Position numbers and translations under genes: made by a program. A stretch of DNA of 64,000 bases, taken from NCBI GenBank assembly GCA_033557465.1, contig JAWIIG010000038.1, positions 2,976,001 through 3,040,000 on the forward strand, in the 5' to 3' direction. Position 1 is the first letter of the stretch; every line of letters begins with the position of its first letter. The notes beneath the pieces are model-generated. The model was not told the DNA's origin, searched no databases, and saw only the letters and a list, made by a program, of their open reading frames with translations. This DNA is from Ichthyophis bannanicus (taxonomy: Eukaryota; Chordata; Amphibia; Gymnophiona; Ichthyophiidae). Positions 9,646 through 20,041 of the stretch are shown here, in pieces.

Positions 9646-11703
9646 CTATTTGAAACCCTGCGACTGCTGGGTTTGTTGACCCTGTTGAGGTTGTGGATTC
9701 TTCAGACCAGGGCGATGTTTCCCCTGTTTGGGAACATCTGTATGATGGGCAGATGATGGGTAAAACCTTCTTCCCCTAGGGGAAGAAAGTTTGGTAGGAC
9801 ATTTCCTACCTATTGGGAAAGAAGAAGGCATAGAACAGCCTCTGGAAAAAGGAAAGTCAGTGGATAACTGAGTAACCTGGAGTAAAGACTCCTTGTTGAA
9901 GAGATTTTCTCCAGTGCAGGGAGTATTTCCCAGTCTTTCCTGTGCCCATTTGTCCAAGTCTGAAGCTTGAAGCCAGGCTCTACGTCGTGCCCCTATAGCT
10001 AGAGCAGAAGTCCTGCTAACAGACTCAAAGGAGTCTAGGGTAGCACGAGTAAGAAACCTAGAGATATTTTGAGTATGACTAACCAGTGAGGAATAGTCTT
10101 TACTCCTGGGCTCTTGAAGAAAAGGAGTCAAAAGATGTAATTTCCTTGTGACCTCCTCAAGAGATAGACCCATATAAAAAATATATGAGAGAATTCTTGC
10201 TGAAAGCATGGATGTCTGGAAGGTTTGACGTCCAAAGGCATCTAGTGTCTTAGACTCACGACCTGGCGGACAAGAAGAGTGCTTTTTATTACTCTTCACT
10301 CGCCTCATTGCTGATCCTACCACAATGGAATGATGAGGAAGCTGAGTCCTTTGAAACCCTGGAGAGGGGGGCACCTGATATAGGAGATCAGTTGCTCTGG
10401 AAGGTGGGGGTACCTTTAAAGGAGCTTCCCACATTCGTAGAAGGAGATCCTGCAAAGAATGATGCAAAGGAAGCATTATATTCTCCTTTGCTTTGCTAGG
10501 AACAGAGAGGTATTCTGTATTCCCTTGTGTAGGATCTTGTCCAGGAATAGGAATGGCAAGTGATTTTGCCATATCCAGGAGGAAAGTCTGGAAAGAAGGA
10601 TCCCCAGAGGGAACTTCCCTTGGATAGGCTAGATCTGATGAAGAACTAGTGTTGGCACCGAGGGATCTATTCAAGTATATAGGAATAGAAGATCCTGAAT
10701 GGTGCAGTATGGGATCCTTAGATGGTGGTCGCTGGTACTGCAGGTCAGAACCAGCGACAGTCGGTAACAGATCGTCCATGCTAGGGATCGATTCCAAACT
10801 CAGCATCGAGGGAAGCGAGCCTGACGAGAGAAGCATAGAAGGTACCGACAGCAATGGTACTGTGGATATCGGTACCGATCTCGGTACCGTATCTGATACC
10901 GGTGGATGAAGACCAGCCGGTGGCAACTCTAACGGTATCGGAGGAACCGAGAGTTGCGGATCCGAATTATCGGAACTGAGCCTTCGGTACTGATGGGAGT
11001 CGGTACCAAGGCGAGTCGGTACCCAGTCCTCCAGACTGGAGATCGATTCCAGACTTGGCATCGAAGGAAGCGAGTCTATCGATGCACGTCTGGAGGGTAC
11101 CGACGTCGGTACTAGTATCGGTGTCGGTACCGATACTGGAAGGTCTATCTGGAGCGTATCCACCGGCCCCACAGGTACCGAGGACGCCAGATGACGATCC
11201 TTGGTGAGGAATGTTTCATCCAACACCAGTGCCGATGCCGGGGTATCGGTACCGCTCGAAGCGGATGCCACCACCGGGCATGGCTCAGGTATGTTCTGTG
11301 AGGGGTGAACCTCAGGAACAACCTGAAACCCCACACAGGCTTTGGAGGCCGAAGACTCCCACCGGGGTTTTGAAGCCAGTGGATTCTCGAGGACAAGGCC
11401 ATAGGCATCTCTATGCTGTGCATGAGAAGTGCCGCTCGAGGACTGGCTAGTCTTAACAGACTGTTTTTGGGTTACCTGATCCTGTGTAGAAGAAGATATG
11501 GTCGGTGCCCTGAAGTTGGAGGGGGACCGCGTGTCGAGGGGAACTCGATGTTGAAAACTTCTTCTCACAATACTATTGCCCGAGGGCTCCGGAGGAAAAT
11601 GGTCAGGACCCAAGCAGGTTAGACACCAATTGTGAGTGTCTAAAAATAAAGTTGTACCGCCACAGTTTGTACATTTCTTGGGGAAAGTGGCTGGCGGTTC
11701 CAT
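9646..11703 (-). CDS. DIRS-B Gag protein, complete open frame (685 aa)
   Basis: Starts at ATG 11703 and is uninterrupted to 9646. The N-terminus carries a zinc-ribbon CTNCGG...DTHNWCLTCLGPDH, shared in spacing with the other DIRS Gags here. The middle (about residues 150-360) is a Ser/Val/Pro/Thr-rich low-complexity region with two diverged internal repeats (LPSMPSLESISSLEDWVPT and LPSMLSLESIPSMDDLLPT). Residues about 440-620 form the conserved core: HHSIVVGSAMRRVKS, SYIFYMGLSLEEVTRKL, TRATLDSFESVSRTSALAIG and NTPCTGENLFNKE. The C-terminus is Gln-rich. An intact gag in an element lacking pol is unusual; it may act in trans with polymerase from a full DIRS. Confidence 0.8.
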   Translation of the reverse strand: MEPPATFPKKCTNCGGTTLFLDTHNWCLTCLGPDHFPPEPSGNSIVRRSFQHRVPLDTRSPSNFRAPTISSSTQDQVTQKQSVKTSQSSSGTSHAQHRDAYGLVLENPLASKPRWESSASKACVGFQVVPEVHPSQNIPEPCPVVASASSGTDTPASALVLDETFLTKDRHLASSVPVGPVDTLQIDLPVSVPTPILVPTSVPSRRASIDSLPSMPSLESISSLEDWVPTRLGTDSHQYRRLSSDNSDPQLSVPPIPLELPPAGLHPPVSDTVPRSVPISTVPLLSVPSMLLSSGSLPSMLSLESIPSMDDLLPTVAGSDLQYQRPPSKDPILHHSGSSIPIYLNRSLGANTSSSSDLAYPREVPSGDPSFQTFLLDMAKSLAIPIPGQDPTQGNTEYLSVPSKAKENIMLPLHHSLQDLLLRMWEAPLKVPPPSRATDLLYQVPPSPGFQRTQLPHHSIVVGSAMRRVKSNKKHSSCPPGRESKTLDAFGRQTFQTSMLSARILSYIFYMGLSLEEVTRKLHLLTPFLQEPRSKDYSSLVSHTQNISRFLTRATLDSFESVSRTSALAIGARRRAWLQASDLDKWAQERLGNTPCTGENLFNKESLLQVTQLSTDFPFSRGCSMPSSFPIGRKCPTKLSSPRGRRFYPSSAHHTDVPKQGKHRPGLKNPQPQQGQQTQQSQGFK

Positions 11704-11910
11704 GAAGGAAAATGGAGAGGCCTAGAAGGCCTGAGAACCGTGAGACACTAAGAAAGAAAAATATATTCCTTAAAAAGGAAAAAATTTTACAAGAAAAGAA
11801 AAAAGAAACACCAGCGGTACCGGTGGCATCGGGGAAGGCAGACGCGACCACAAAAAAAGAATTTTCTGCGGTGACAAGAGGACGTCCTGCCGGCTCCACG
11901 GAAAAACGAA

Positions 11911-12072
11911 AACTGAGGAGAGGCAGTTGGGAAGGCAGGAAGGCAGCACGCAGGCGTGTTGGGATGCTTCCAAAGGCTTTCTGATTGGACACTGGGAAGC
12001 GTTCTTGCGCAGACTCCGTCGGTACCGACGTACCCCATATGTGAAGACTCATTCCTGCTTCTTCCTGGAGAT
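11911..12072 (-). repeat. DIRS-B inverted terminal repeat (element 5' end)
   Basis: About 160 bp inverted relative to 5271-5430, ending tcctggagat at the junction with CR1. It lies just upstream of gag and is the likely promoter. Shared blocks are cgtcggtaccgacg and ccaaaggctttctgattgga. Confidence 0.82.
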
Positions 12073-12735
12073 CCAGCTGCTCCAAGAAGCAGTCATTTAT
12101 TTCATCTAGAAACTTTATCTCCCTAGCATGTCCTGCTATGACACTGACCCAGTCGATAATGGGGTAATTGAAATCACCCATTATTATTACTGCGCTGTAA
12201 CGTTTGTTAGCTTCCTTGATTTTGTGAGCATTTCATCATCCATTTGTTCATTCTGGCCAGGCAGTCGATAGTACACCCCCACTGCCATCGCCTTCCCCTT
12301 TTTACATGGAATTTCAATCCATAGAGATTCAACAGCAAATTTTGTTTCCTGCAAAACTTTAATCCTTTCTGACTCAATGCCCTCTCCACCAATTTGATCA
12401 GCTCTGTCATTACGATATATGTACCCAGGTATCACAGTGTCCCACTGGTTGTCCTCCTTCCACCATGTCTCTGATATTCCAATCATATCTAACCTCTCAT
12501 TTAGTGCTATATATTCTAACTCTCCCATCTTATTCTTTAGACTTCTAGCATTTGCATACAAGCATTTTAGAGACTGTATTTTATTCATATTAATCTGACT
12601 ATTGGTAGGAATGGGTAATTTGGGATCTTTAAGCTCTGTCTGCACCATACTCGAGGGCATTTGGGCTACTTTACTCTTTTTTGGAACCTCTCTGCTTTTG
12701 GTAGTATCCTTCAAGGATACATTCTTCCGAACCAT
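12073..12735 (-). pseudogene. CR1 ORF2, apurinic endonuclease domain, 5' part
   Basis: Minus-strand frame with endonuclease blocks: LKCLYANARSLKNKM (N-terminal Asn), DMIGISETWW (catalytic Glu), YRNDR and AVGVYYR. A frame change follows, then MGDFNYPIIDW (the catalytic GDFN motif) at 12181 and below. The domain is cut at 12072/12073 by DIRS-B and resumes below 5244. Upstream of the endonuclease the frame includes a Lys-rich linker. Confidence 0.8.
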
Positions 12736-12805
12736 CTGCTCTTGGGCGACTGTCGGTTTTCCCCTATTATCTAGTTTAAAAGCTGCTCTCTCTCTTTTTT
12801 AAAGG

Positions 12806-13630
12806 TTAATGCCAGCAGCCTGGTTCCATCCCGTTAAGGTGAAGCCCATCCCTTTGGAAGAGCCCCTCCTTTCCAGAGAATGTTCCCCAGTTTCTAACAA
12901 ATCCAAAACCCTCATCTCTGCACCATTGTCTCATCCACGCATTGAGACTCCGGAGCTCTGCCTGCCTTTTGGGTCCTGCGCGTGGAACGGGAAGCATTTT
13001 GGAGAACGCTAACCTGGAAGTTCTGGATTTCAACTTCCTACCTAAAAGCCTAAATTTAGCCTCCAGAACCTCCCTACCACATTTTCCTATGTCATTGATA
13101 CCGACATGTACCAAGACAGCAGACTCCTCCCCAGCACTATCTAAGACCTTATCTATGTGGCGCATGAGGTCCGCTACCTTTGCACCAGACAGGCATGTTA
13201 CCAGGCGATCCTCACGTCCACCAGCCACCCAGCTATCTACATGCCTAATGATCGAATCACCAACTATAACAGATGTCCTAATCCTTCCCTCAAGGGCACA
13301 TGGTCCTGGAGAAACCTCCTTGGTGCGAGAGGGTTTTACATCACCTGGAGGACAGGTCCTAGTTACAGGATCACTTCCTGCCACTTCAGGGTGATGCTCT
13401 CCTGTCACGTGACCTCTCTCCTCCATGGCAACAGGGATGCTGCCAGACTGGAGGTGGGACTTCAGGACTATATCCCTGTAGGTCTTGTCTATGTACCTCT
13501 CTGTCTTTCTTATGTCTTCCAAGTCTGCTACTCTAGCATCTAGATAACGGACTCGTTCCCTGAGAGCAAAGAGCTCCTTGCACCTAGTGCACATGTAAGA
13601 CCTCTCACCAACTGGGAGAAAATCATACAT
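12806..13630 (-). CDS. CR1 ORF1 protein with zinc ribbon and SGNH/GDSL-type esterase domain
   Basis: The 274-residue open frame starts at the ATG at 13630; an in-frame TGA lies a few codons upstream. The frame just before the ATG has a Cys-x2-Cys pair and CTRC follows, giving a PHD/zinc-ribbon-like finger, then a coiled coil (LRERVRYLDARVADLED). From about residue 115 come the esterase blocks: VIVGDSIIRHVD (nucleophile Ser), VHVGINDIGK and DGLHLNG (catalytic Asp/His region). Such esterase domains are known in CR1-clade ORF1 proteins. The frame looks intact over its length. It lies 5' of the endonuclease ORF, as in other CR1 elements. Confidence 0.8.
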   Translation of the reverse strand: MYDFLPVGERSYMCTRCKELFALRERVRYLDARVADLEDIRKTERYIDKTYRDIVLKSHLQSGSIPVAMEERGHVTGEHHPEVAGSDPVTRTCPPGDVKPSRTKEVSPGPCALEGRIRTSVIVGDSIIRHVDSWVAGGREDRLVTCLSGAKVADLMRHIDKVLDSAGEESAVLVHVGINDIGKCGREVLEAKFRLLGRKLKSRTSRLAFSKMLPVPRAGPKRQAELRSLNAWMRQWCRDEGFGFVRNWGTFSGKEGLFQRDGLHLNGMEPGCWH

Positions 13631-13689
13631 GTGACACTCAATGCAAAAGACAGGAAAGCCCCCATCTCACTGCTGGACTGCTGACTGCA

Positions 13690-14620
13690 TCTTAGTTTTA
13701 AGCTTGTGCTTAGATCTTTAAGTTCTTTACTTACTAAGGGTTGCTATGGATATTTATACTAATAAAACTGTACCTAATACGTTTAATATACCTTGTTCAC
13801 CTGAAGCTTAATTAATCTCAGGCCCTTAGTGTATGACTGATTTGGATAACGAGCTACACCTGAGAGCACCTCCTTTCCTTTAAGATGTGTAAGTACCTAT
13901 AAAGCTACGATTATCCCAGGGGTGGGTGTTGGGGAGGAGGGGAGGGAAATAACCCTTATTAAAAGAGGGCTGCTACACAGTACCCTGTCCTGTGCTGCTG
14001 AGGTAAGCTGTGACCAACTTCCTGGGTGATTAACAGCCCTTGCTTAGAAAGAAGGAGTCTTTCAAAATGGCCTTTTGACCTGCCACCTGGTGTTAACACC
14101 TATTGAAAACGTTTCACAGGTCTCTTGCCCCCTAGGTAGAAGGTCTCTTTGTAAAGATCTCTAGAAGACTATTTGTTGCTCAAAGAGTACTGACCCTGTT
14201 TTGCCTTTTATGCTAAGTTATATTCTGATTTGATTTAAATTACAGCTCTTTGCTGCTGCTAGGCTCTGACTTATTATGAAATTTAAACTACAAGCTCTCT
14301 GCTGGGTTCTAAATTTAACCAGAAAGCTCTCTTCTGTGTTTTAAATTTAAACTAAAAGTACTTTGCTGATACTAGGCCCTGAGTGACTATTAAATTTAAA
14401 CTACAAGCTCTCTGCTGGGTATGAAATGTAAACAAAAGTTCTCTTCTGTGTTTTAAATTTAAACTTAAACTGCTGCTACTAGGCCCTGACTGATTTAACA
14501 AAAAACTCTGGGTTCACAGATTAATTAGCTTTAATACAAAGAAGTCCTTTCAGAAAATTCCCAGAAATATATATTCACAATTGCAGATATCTCTCCAGAA
14601 GTAGCAGTCCCTTTTTCTAG
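13690..14620 (-). repeat. CR1 5' UTR with internal tandem repeats
   Basis: Non-coding 5' region of the CR1. Between about 14200 and 14490 a unit of about 110 bp repeats two to three times; marker blocks are caagctctctgctgggt (two copies), ctcttctgtgttttaaattt (two copies) and taggcYctga (three copies). Tandem units in a 5' UTR often carry LINE promoters. The precise 5' end near 14530-14620 is unclear. Confidence 0.6.
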
Positions 14621-15425
14621 TCCACTCATCCTGGAATGGCTCACGCTCCGAATGTGAGAGACACCAGCATCGGTGCCAGTGGTGAGCAAACAGTTTGACT
14701 CGATGTATTGAGTCCGCCAGAGCACGGGCTTCCAGTAGTCACAGCTGCCGCATAACTCCATGGTGGTGGAGTCGGCCATGCGTCAGCTGAAAAGCCAGAA
14801 GACGCACTCCTCGGTGCCCCCTGGCAGGGAGGCTCACACCTTGGATGCCCTCAGTAGAAAGTGCTACCAGGGCTCAATACTCATCTGCCGCATCCAGGCT
14901 TACCAGCTGTACATGGGCATGTACCTGAGAGACCTGGCGAAGGAACTCGCTGGGTTCTTGGCTGGTCTCTTCGAGGAACCTTTGCAGCGGTTCAAGAATC
15001 TGGCCTATGACAGGTTCGAGTCGGCGGCCCGGGTAGTCACAGCAGGCATCGGTGCACGCTGCCAAGCTTGGCTTCAGTCATCTGACATCAAGCAGTGGGT
15101 TCAGGACAAATTGTTCAATGTTCCATGCCAAGGAGAAAACCTCTTTGGCAAACCCATGACTGACACAGCTGTCGAACTGGAGACCGAGTTCATGACGAGA
15201 ACCAGGCTCTCTAAGAAGACTGCTGCCCCTCCTTAATGGAAGGGCTCGGGTAAGAAGTCCTTTTACCCGAGGAAGGGAATTGCTTACTGAAACTACCCGC
15301 CTTATCAGGCCTCCCTGGCTCCCCAACAGGGTCAGCAAGCCAAGGGACAGGGGCATGGCCTGCATAAGCAGAAGACTCAAAAGCCCCAGGCACTGGCTTC
15401 TGCCCAGCTAGGGGGGAGCTTTTGA
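14621..15425 (+). pseudogene. DIRS-A gag, 3' fragment (broken)
   Basis: Continuation of the gag cut by CR1. 14621-14759 reads as gag with several in-frame stops. 14760-15236 is open and contains VVESAMRQLKSQKTHSSVPP, YQLYMGMYLRDLAKELAG, DRFESAARVVTAGIGARC and NVPCQGENLFGKP. A stop at 15234 precedes a basic tail (KSFYPRK, QQGQQAKGQG) that is also present in DIRS-C Gag. Confidence 0.78.
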
Positions 15426-15504
15426 CTCCTTGAGCATAGCCTCTCTATTTCAAGGAGATCAGCAGCCCACAGGGGGACGTCTGGCCCTCTCTGCCCAGAG
15501 GTAG

Positions 15505-16090
15505 ATGTCCATCACCACCGATTCATGGGCTCTTCGGGTGGTCAGGGAGGGTTACCGCCTCCATCTGAGTCAGACACCCCCTTATTTCTCAGGAGAGCCC
15601 CTCAAGTCTCTCCTCCACTGGGACCTTCTTCTGAAAGAGCTGGCAGGCCTTCTCAAGGACAAAGCGGTAGAACTGGTGCCCCACCATCTCAAGGGCAAGG
15701 GATTCTACTCCAGGTACTTCCTCGTGCCAAAGAGGACAGGGGGCCTAAGGCCCATCCTCGACCTGCGCAACCTCAACAAATTCCTAGTGAGGGAGAAGTT
15801 CAAGATGCTCTCCCTTGGAACCTTGCTGCCATACCTCCAGCAGGACGACTGGCTATACTCCTTAGACCTCAAGGATGCTTATACGCACATCCTCATCCAT
15901 CCCAACCACAGGCAGGTCCTGCAGTTCGTAGTGGGGGCAGGCACTTTCAGTACAGGGTGCTCCCCTTCGGCCTAGCCTCTGCCCCAGGAGTCTTCGCAAA
16001 ATGCCTGGTGGTCATGGCCATCTCCCTCCAGATCCAGGGGGTCTTCATCTTCCACTACCTACTGTATATGATTGGCTCATAAGGGAGGCA
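15505..16090 (+). pseudogene. DIRS-A reverse transcriptase (frameshifted)
   Basis: The frame 15505-15975 contains FYSRYFLVPKRTGGLRPIL, LDLRNLNKFL, and DLKDAYTHILIHP (motif A). A frameshift near 15940 moves the next block, VLPFGLASAPGVFAKCL (motif B), into another frame. The YLDD motif is degraded (HYLLYMIGS). The element therefore encodes no working RT. Family: DIRS-type RT. Confidence 0.82.
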
Positions 16091-16489
16091 CAGCTTCAGA
16101 CATGCAGCAGGCCACTGCACGCATGATCCAGGTTCTACAACAACTGGGCTTTGTCATAAACTACCCCACCTCCTTCCGACACAGTGTCTGGAGTTAATTG
16201 AGGCAAAGAACGACACTCTTCAGTTGAAGGCTTTCTTGCCCAGGGACCTAGCCAACCATCTCAGGTCTTTAGCTTGGGACGGCTTCTCCTGCGCCCCCTC
16301 GGAAACATGGCCTCCACGGTCCACATCACCCCAGATGCTCGCCTCCACATGAGGGTGGTGCAGTGGTGTCTCTGGGACCAGTGGTCCCAGGCCACAGGCC
16401 ACCTCCGAGACAGAGTTTCCGTGACCCGCCAATTGGCAGACTCCCTGGTTTGGTGGCAGTCGCCCCAACATCTTGAGGCAAGCATGCCT

Positions 16490-17110
16490 TTTCAGGCCCC
16501 AAGCCCCTCAAGGGTCCTTAGCACGGACACCTCCCTGCTTGGCTGGGGAGCCTAGTGCAGGGATCTCTTCACCCAGGGCAACTGGTCACCAGACAAGAGC
16601 ACCCAGCAGATCAACCTCCTGGAGCTCCAATCCATATACCTAGCCTTGAGGGTCTTCCGTCACCAGCCAGTTCAGGTGCAGACGGACAACCAGGTGGCGA
16701 TGTTCTACATGAACAGACAAGGGGGCACGGGGTCTCGTACCCTTTGTTGGGAGCCTCTAGCCCTCTGCTCATACGCAGTCCGACAGGGCATCCTTCTGTG
16801 GGCAGTGTACCTTCCTGGTCAAGACAACCAGCTGACTGACAGGCTCAGCAGAGTTCTCCAGCCGCACGAGTGGCAGCTGGAGCCCAGGGCAGCCAGTCGG
16901 CTCTTCCGGCTCTGGGGAGAACACGTGATGGACCTGTTCGCTAGCCTGGACAACTTTCAGTTGCCCCGCTTCTGCTCCCAACAGGCCCATCCCTCCAGGG
17001 TGGCAGCAAATGAGTTCCTGGTCACATGGTCGGGAGGCCTTATATACGCCTTCCCTCCTACCCCAAGACCTTGTTCAGGACCCTCCGCCACAGGGCCTCT
17101 CTCATTCTGA
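16490..17110 (+). pseudogene. DIRS-A RNase H region (broken)
   Basis: Blocks in two frames: STDTSLLGWGA (first acidic position), INLLELQSIYLALRVF (Glu), and VQVQTDNQVAMFYMNRQGG (Asp). YLPGQDNQLTDRLSRVLQPHEW and MDLFASLDNFQLPRF follow; these blocks occur after RNase H in the other DIRS copies of this window. Confidence 0.75.
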
Positions 17111-17269
17111 TAGCTCCCTGGTGGCCCAGGCAGCCGTGGTTCCTGCTGCTTCTACACTTAACGGTGGACACCCCCATCTCTTTGGGGACAGCCCCGGGAT
17201 TCCTGTCTTAGGAGGGAGGCTCTCTCCTGCACTCCAAGCTGGGGTCCCTGTCGCTGGCAGCATGGCTGC

Positions 17270-18318
17270 TGAGAGGGTGACTCTGGCCCCCTTCAATCTC
17301 CCGGATGAAGTGGAGGACATCCTGCTGGCCTCTTGCAAGGCCTTTACTAGGAAGGCTTACATCCTCAAATGGCGCAGGTTCTCTGTTTGATGCGTCGATC
17401 ATGGGGCTGACCTTTCTCCTGCCCTGTGGCTCTGGTGTTACAGTAACTTCTCCACCTCTCTTAGTCTGGGTTCAAGTCTAATTCCGTCCGGATGCAGCTC
17501 AGTGTTTTGGCGGTGCCTTGGCAGTGCCTTGGTGGATGGTAAGTCCCCCTCAGTCCAACCATTGGTGACCTGTTTTCTTCTGGGCCTGCTCTTATCGAAG
17601 CCCCCGGTTCGCCCTCCAGCAACTGAATGGGACCTCAATGTGGTGCTTGGGCAGCTTACTCGCCTGCCCTTCGAACCTCTAGCTAGCTGTACCTTTGCTA
17701 CCTCTCTTGGAAGGTGGCTTTCCTGGTCGCGCTTACCTTCGCTTGCAGAGTTAGCGATCTCCAGACCCTTGTGGCAGAAGTGCCCTATACCAGATTCTAC
17801 AAGAAAAGAGTGGTGCTTTGCACGCACCCCAAATTCCTACCGAAGGTAGTGTCGCCCTTCCATCTCAACCAGGAAGTGATGCTCCCTACCTTCTTTCCAA
17901 GACCTCACTCCAGTCGGGCAGAGATGGTCCTTCACACCTTGGACTGTAAGAGGGCTTTGTCCTTCTACATCCACCACACTCAGGGCCATCACAAAGCTTC
18001 TCAACTTTTTATCTCCTACGACCCCAGTAGGTTGGGGGAGGCAGTGACCAAGCATACACTAGCCACTTGGGTGGCGGACTGTATCGCTTTCGCGTAAGAA
18101 TAGGAGAAGCTCCTGCTGGACGGCCATATCACTGCACACTGTGTCAGGGCCATGGCGGCTTCGGTGGCACATTTGCACTCCGTCCCGATGGGGGACATCT
18201 GCTGTGCCGCCACCTGGTCTTCAGTCCATACCTTCACAGCTCATTACTGCCTGGAAAGAGAGTCCCGACAGGACAGTGCCTTTGGCCAGGCTGTGCTCCG
18301 TAAGCTTTTCGGGATTTA
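17270..18318 (+). pseudogene. DIRS-A tyrosine recombinase (broken)
   Basis: Recombinase sequence spread over three frames: DEVEDILLASCKAFTRKAYI and LKWRRFSV (N-terminal core-binding part), then FLVALTFACRVSDLQTL (first Arg of the R-H-R-Y tetrad), YTRFYKKRVVL and FHLNQEVMLP. The His/Arg and Tyr blocks lie further on in another frame (about 18130-18300). Several stops and frameshifts make it inactive. Confidence 0.78.
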
Positions 18319-18489
18319 GAAAACTCCTACCCTCTGACCCTTCTGTATTCAGGCTACCGGAGTTCTGATTTCATTGGACGCAGGGGTCCTACTGTGGACT
18401 GTGGACACAGACTCAATTGCTGCTGCTTGTGGTTCCCCATGAGGGAGCCCTGTTTTGCTATGGGCTTTCGGTAGCCTGTAGCTGGGGAG

Positions 18490-18569
18490 TCCCATATGTG
18501 AAGACTGACTTCCTGCTTGTTCCCGGAGAAAGCGTAGTTACTCATCTGTAACAGGTGTTCTTCGGGAAC
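18490..18569 (+). repeat. DIRS-A internal complementary region at its truncated end
   Basis: 18490-18533 (gtcccatatgtgaagactga, then ...ggagaaag) and 18534-18569 (cgtagttactcatctgtaac, then aggtgttcttcgggaac) correspond to the joined ends of a DIRS. The similarity stops near 18570, and the expected 3' ITR is absent, so the element is truncated just past its ICR. Confidence 0.7.
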
Positions 18570-20041
18570 TAATCCCTCGACTGGGATCGGGCTGTCCATC
18601 TGGACAGAGGCGAAAGCTGTAACGGGGCAATAGTTTTGGCAACATGATTTTTCCCAGCCACAATTCAGTTGTTGGAGCTTTGGTACCTGTTGAAGGAAAT
18701 GAGAAATACCTACTCAAGTCCCTAACTTTTCCTCAGCTGTCCTTTAAGATAAAAGCAGCTAGCCTCTTTTATGTGTGTTCTAACAGCTCTGTTCTATATC
18801 CCTGTGCATAGTCCTGCTTACTTGCTAAACAGTTATCACTTTAAGCAACTAAAATCTGATATTATGTGTCTGGGGTATATAGTCTAATGTGTTTCCTTAG
18901 TAAAATTACCTAATCAAAGCTCCCTCAAGTTTATCAAATTGTTTACTTTTAGCAGATATCCAAATATGAAACTATTTACTTCCTAGATTTACCCTATCAA
19001 CCAATAAAAAAAATCTGTTAACTTTGTAAACAAACTAATTGGTGAATTGCTTTAGAAAGCAAGATTTTTCACATGGGGTGGGTAAGAACCGGGGTGGGAA
19101 GGGAGGGATCTAACACCTGAAGAGTACAGTGACTTCAAAAACTTGCCTTCCTCTTTGAACCTGACGGTTAGAGAAGAAAAACACAGCAGCAGAGAAAAAA
19201 AGCTTTGCCTAAGAACAGAAAATATCCCATCTGCAATACAGCTATAAAAATTAATCAATAGGCAACGCAGTAGAAAAAGTTATTAAAAATAAAATTAGCC
19301 CCTTTTAAGAACACTCGGGCAGCAAATGTGTGTTCAAATGCCACAGAATTACCTTGCTTGCAATGGAGACCCCTCTAGAAATGGCAGTACTTACAAGGCA
19401 ATGTAGGCCTTTATACCACACACTTAACTACCTGGGTCCTCCTTCTGCAAACTTTCAGTCTCCTCCTCACAGCAGCCATCTCTGCACATCTTCAGGTATT
19501 GGGGCCTAGTCTCCCTACCACCTTGATATTTCCTCTGCCACCACTGCCATTACCCCTGCTGATCTTCTGGTGGCAGAGTCTGGCTTCACCGCTATCCTGC
19601 TGCTATGTTTGTTGTCACAGGTTCCTGTTACTCTTTGGGTAGAGAGGTCTGGTCTTCCAACCATCCACTTCTCACCATTCCAGGACTTCTGTACCTCCTT
19701 TGCTTATATTTGATTGCATAAGCCATGGAGCAAATGCATTTGTAAGTGAACAATATAAGCATGAACTGTACATAGAAGCAGAGGGGAAGTCAATGTAATG
19801 GTAGTAATGATGTTGAAAGAAGTTAAGTACTGCCGCTACATTTTGCACTGTACTTGTGCACTATACTTCAGACACAGACTGGAAGTCTGGTTAGAATGAA
19901 ATATTTGTCTCCTGTTCATAGCATAATGTTTAGATTGAAATATTGTGCATAAAATAGAGAGCTCTTGACACGTCAGTTGCATTATATGCTGTTATAATGA
20001 AAACAAAAAGATTCTGTACTTTAAAGATCCCATGTACTCAC
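18570..20041. other. RASGRF2 intron without recognised repeats
   Basis: AT-rich to mixed sequence with no gene, long open frame or repeat that I recognise. A C/T-rich stretch lies at 19440-19700. It precedes (in gene order follows) exon C. Confidence 0.5.

Larger units (their letters stand above)
5244..12072 (-). mobile_element. DIRS-B: gag-only DIRS retrotransposon inserted in CR1
   Basis: A 6829-bp element coding on the minus strand. Its ends are agaacagttac (5244) and cctggagat (12072). An uninterrupted CR1 copy reads straight from ...ggttcatgaa (54203) to ccagctgctcc (54204), so the boundaries are exact and there is no target-site duplication. It has ITRs, an ICR and a complete gag frame but no RT, RNase H or recombinase frame. 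Where pol should be (about 8271-9640) only decayed pol-like sequence remains. About 1.85 kb (6422-8270) is a later insertion, leaving a core near 5.0 kb, the same as DIRS-B2. Confidence 0.9.
2804..14620 (-). mobile_element. Near full-length CR1 LINE, split by DIRS-B
   Basis: Without DIRS-B (5244-12072) this is about 5.0 kb, the expected size of a complete CR1. On the minus strand from 14620 it has a 5' UTR with tandem repeats, ORF1 with an esterase domain (12806-13630), the endonuclease (12073-12735 and about 5166-5100), RT (3446-5100) and the conserved CR1 C-terminus and 3' end (ccatactgggtcagacc). Boundaries rest on DIRS-A gag being continuous across the insertion. A second CR1 copy at 50811-54268 is closely similar and shows the uninterrupted form. 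Confidence 0.88.

Noticed and set aside
18570..20041. A fourth RASGRF2 exon downstream of exon C
   Set aside because: Searched both strands by eye for the next conserved peptide of the family and found none with splice sites.
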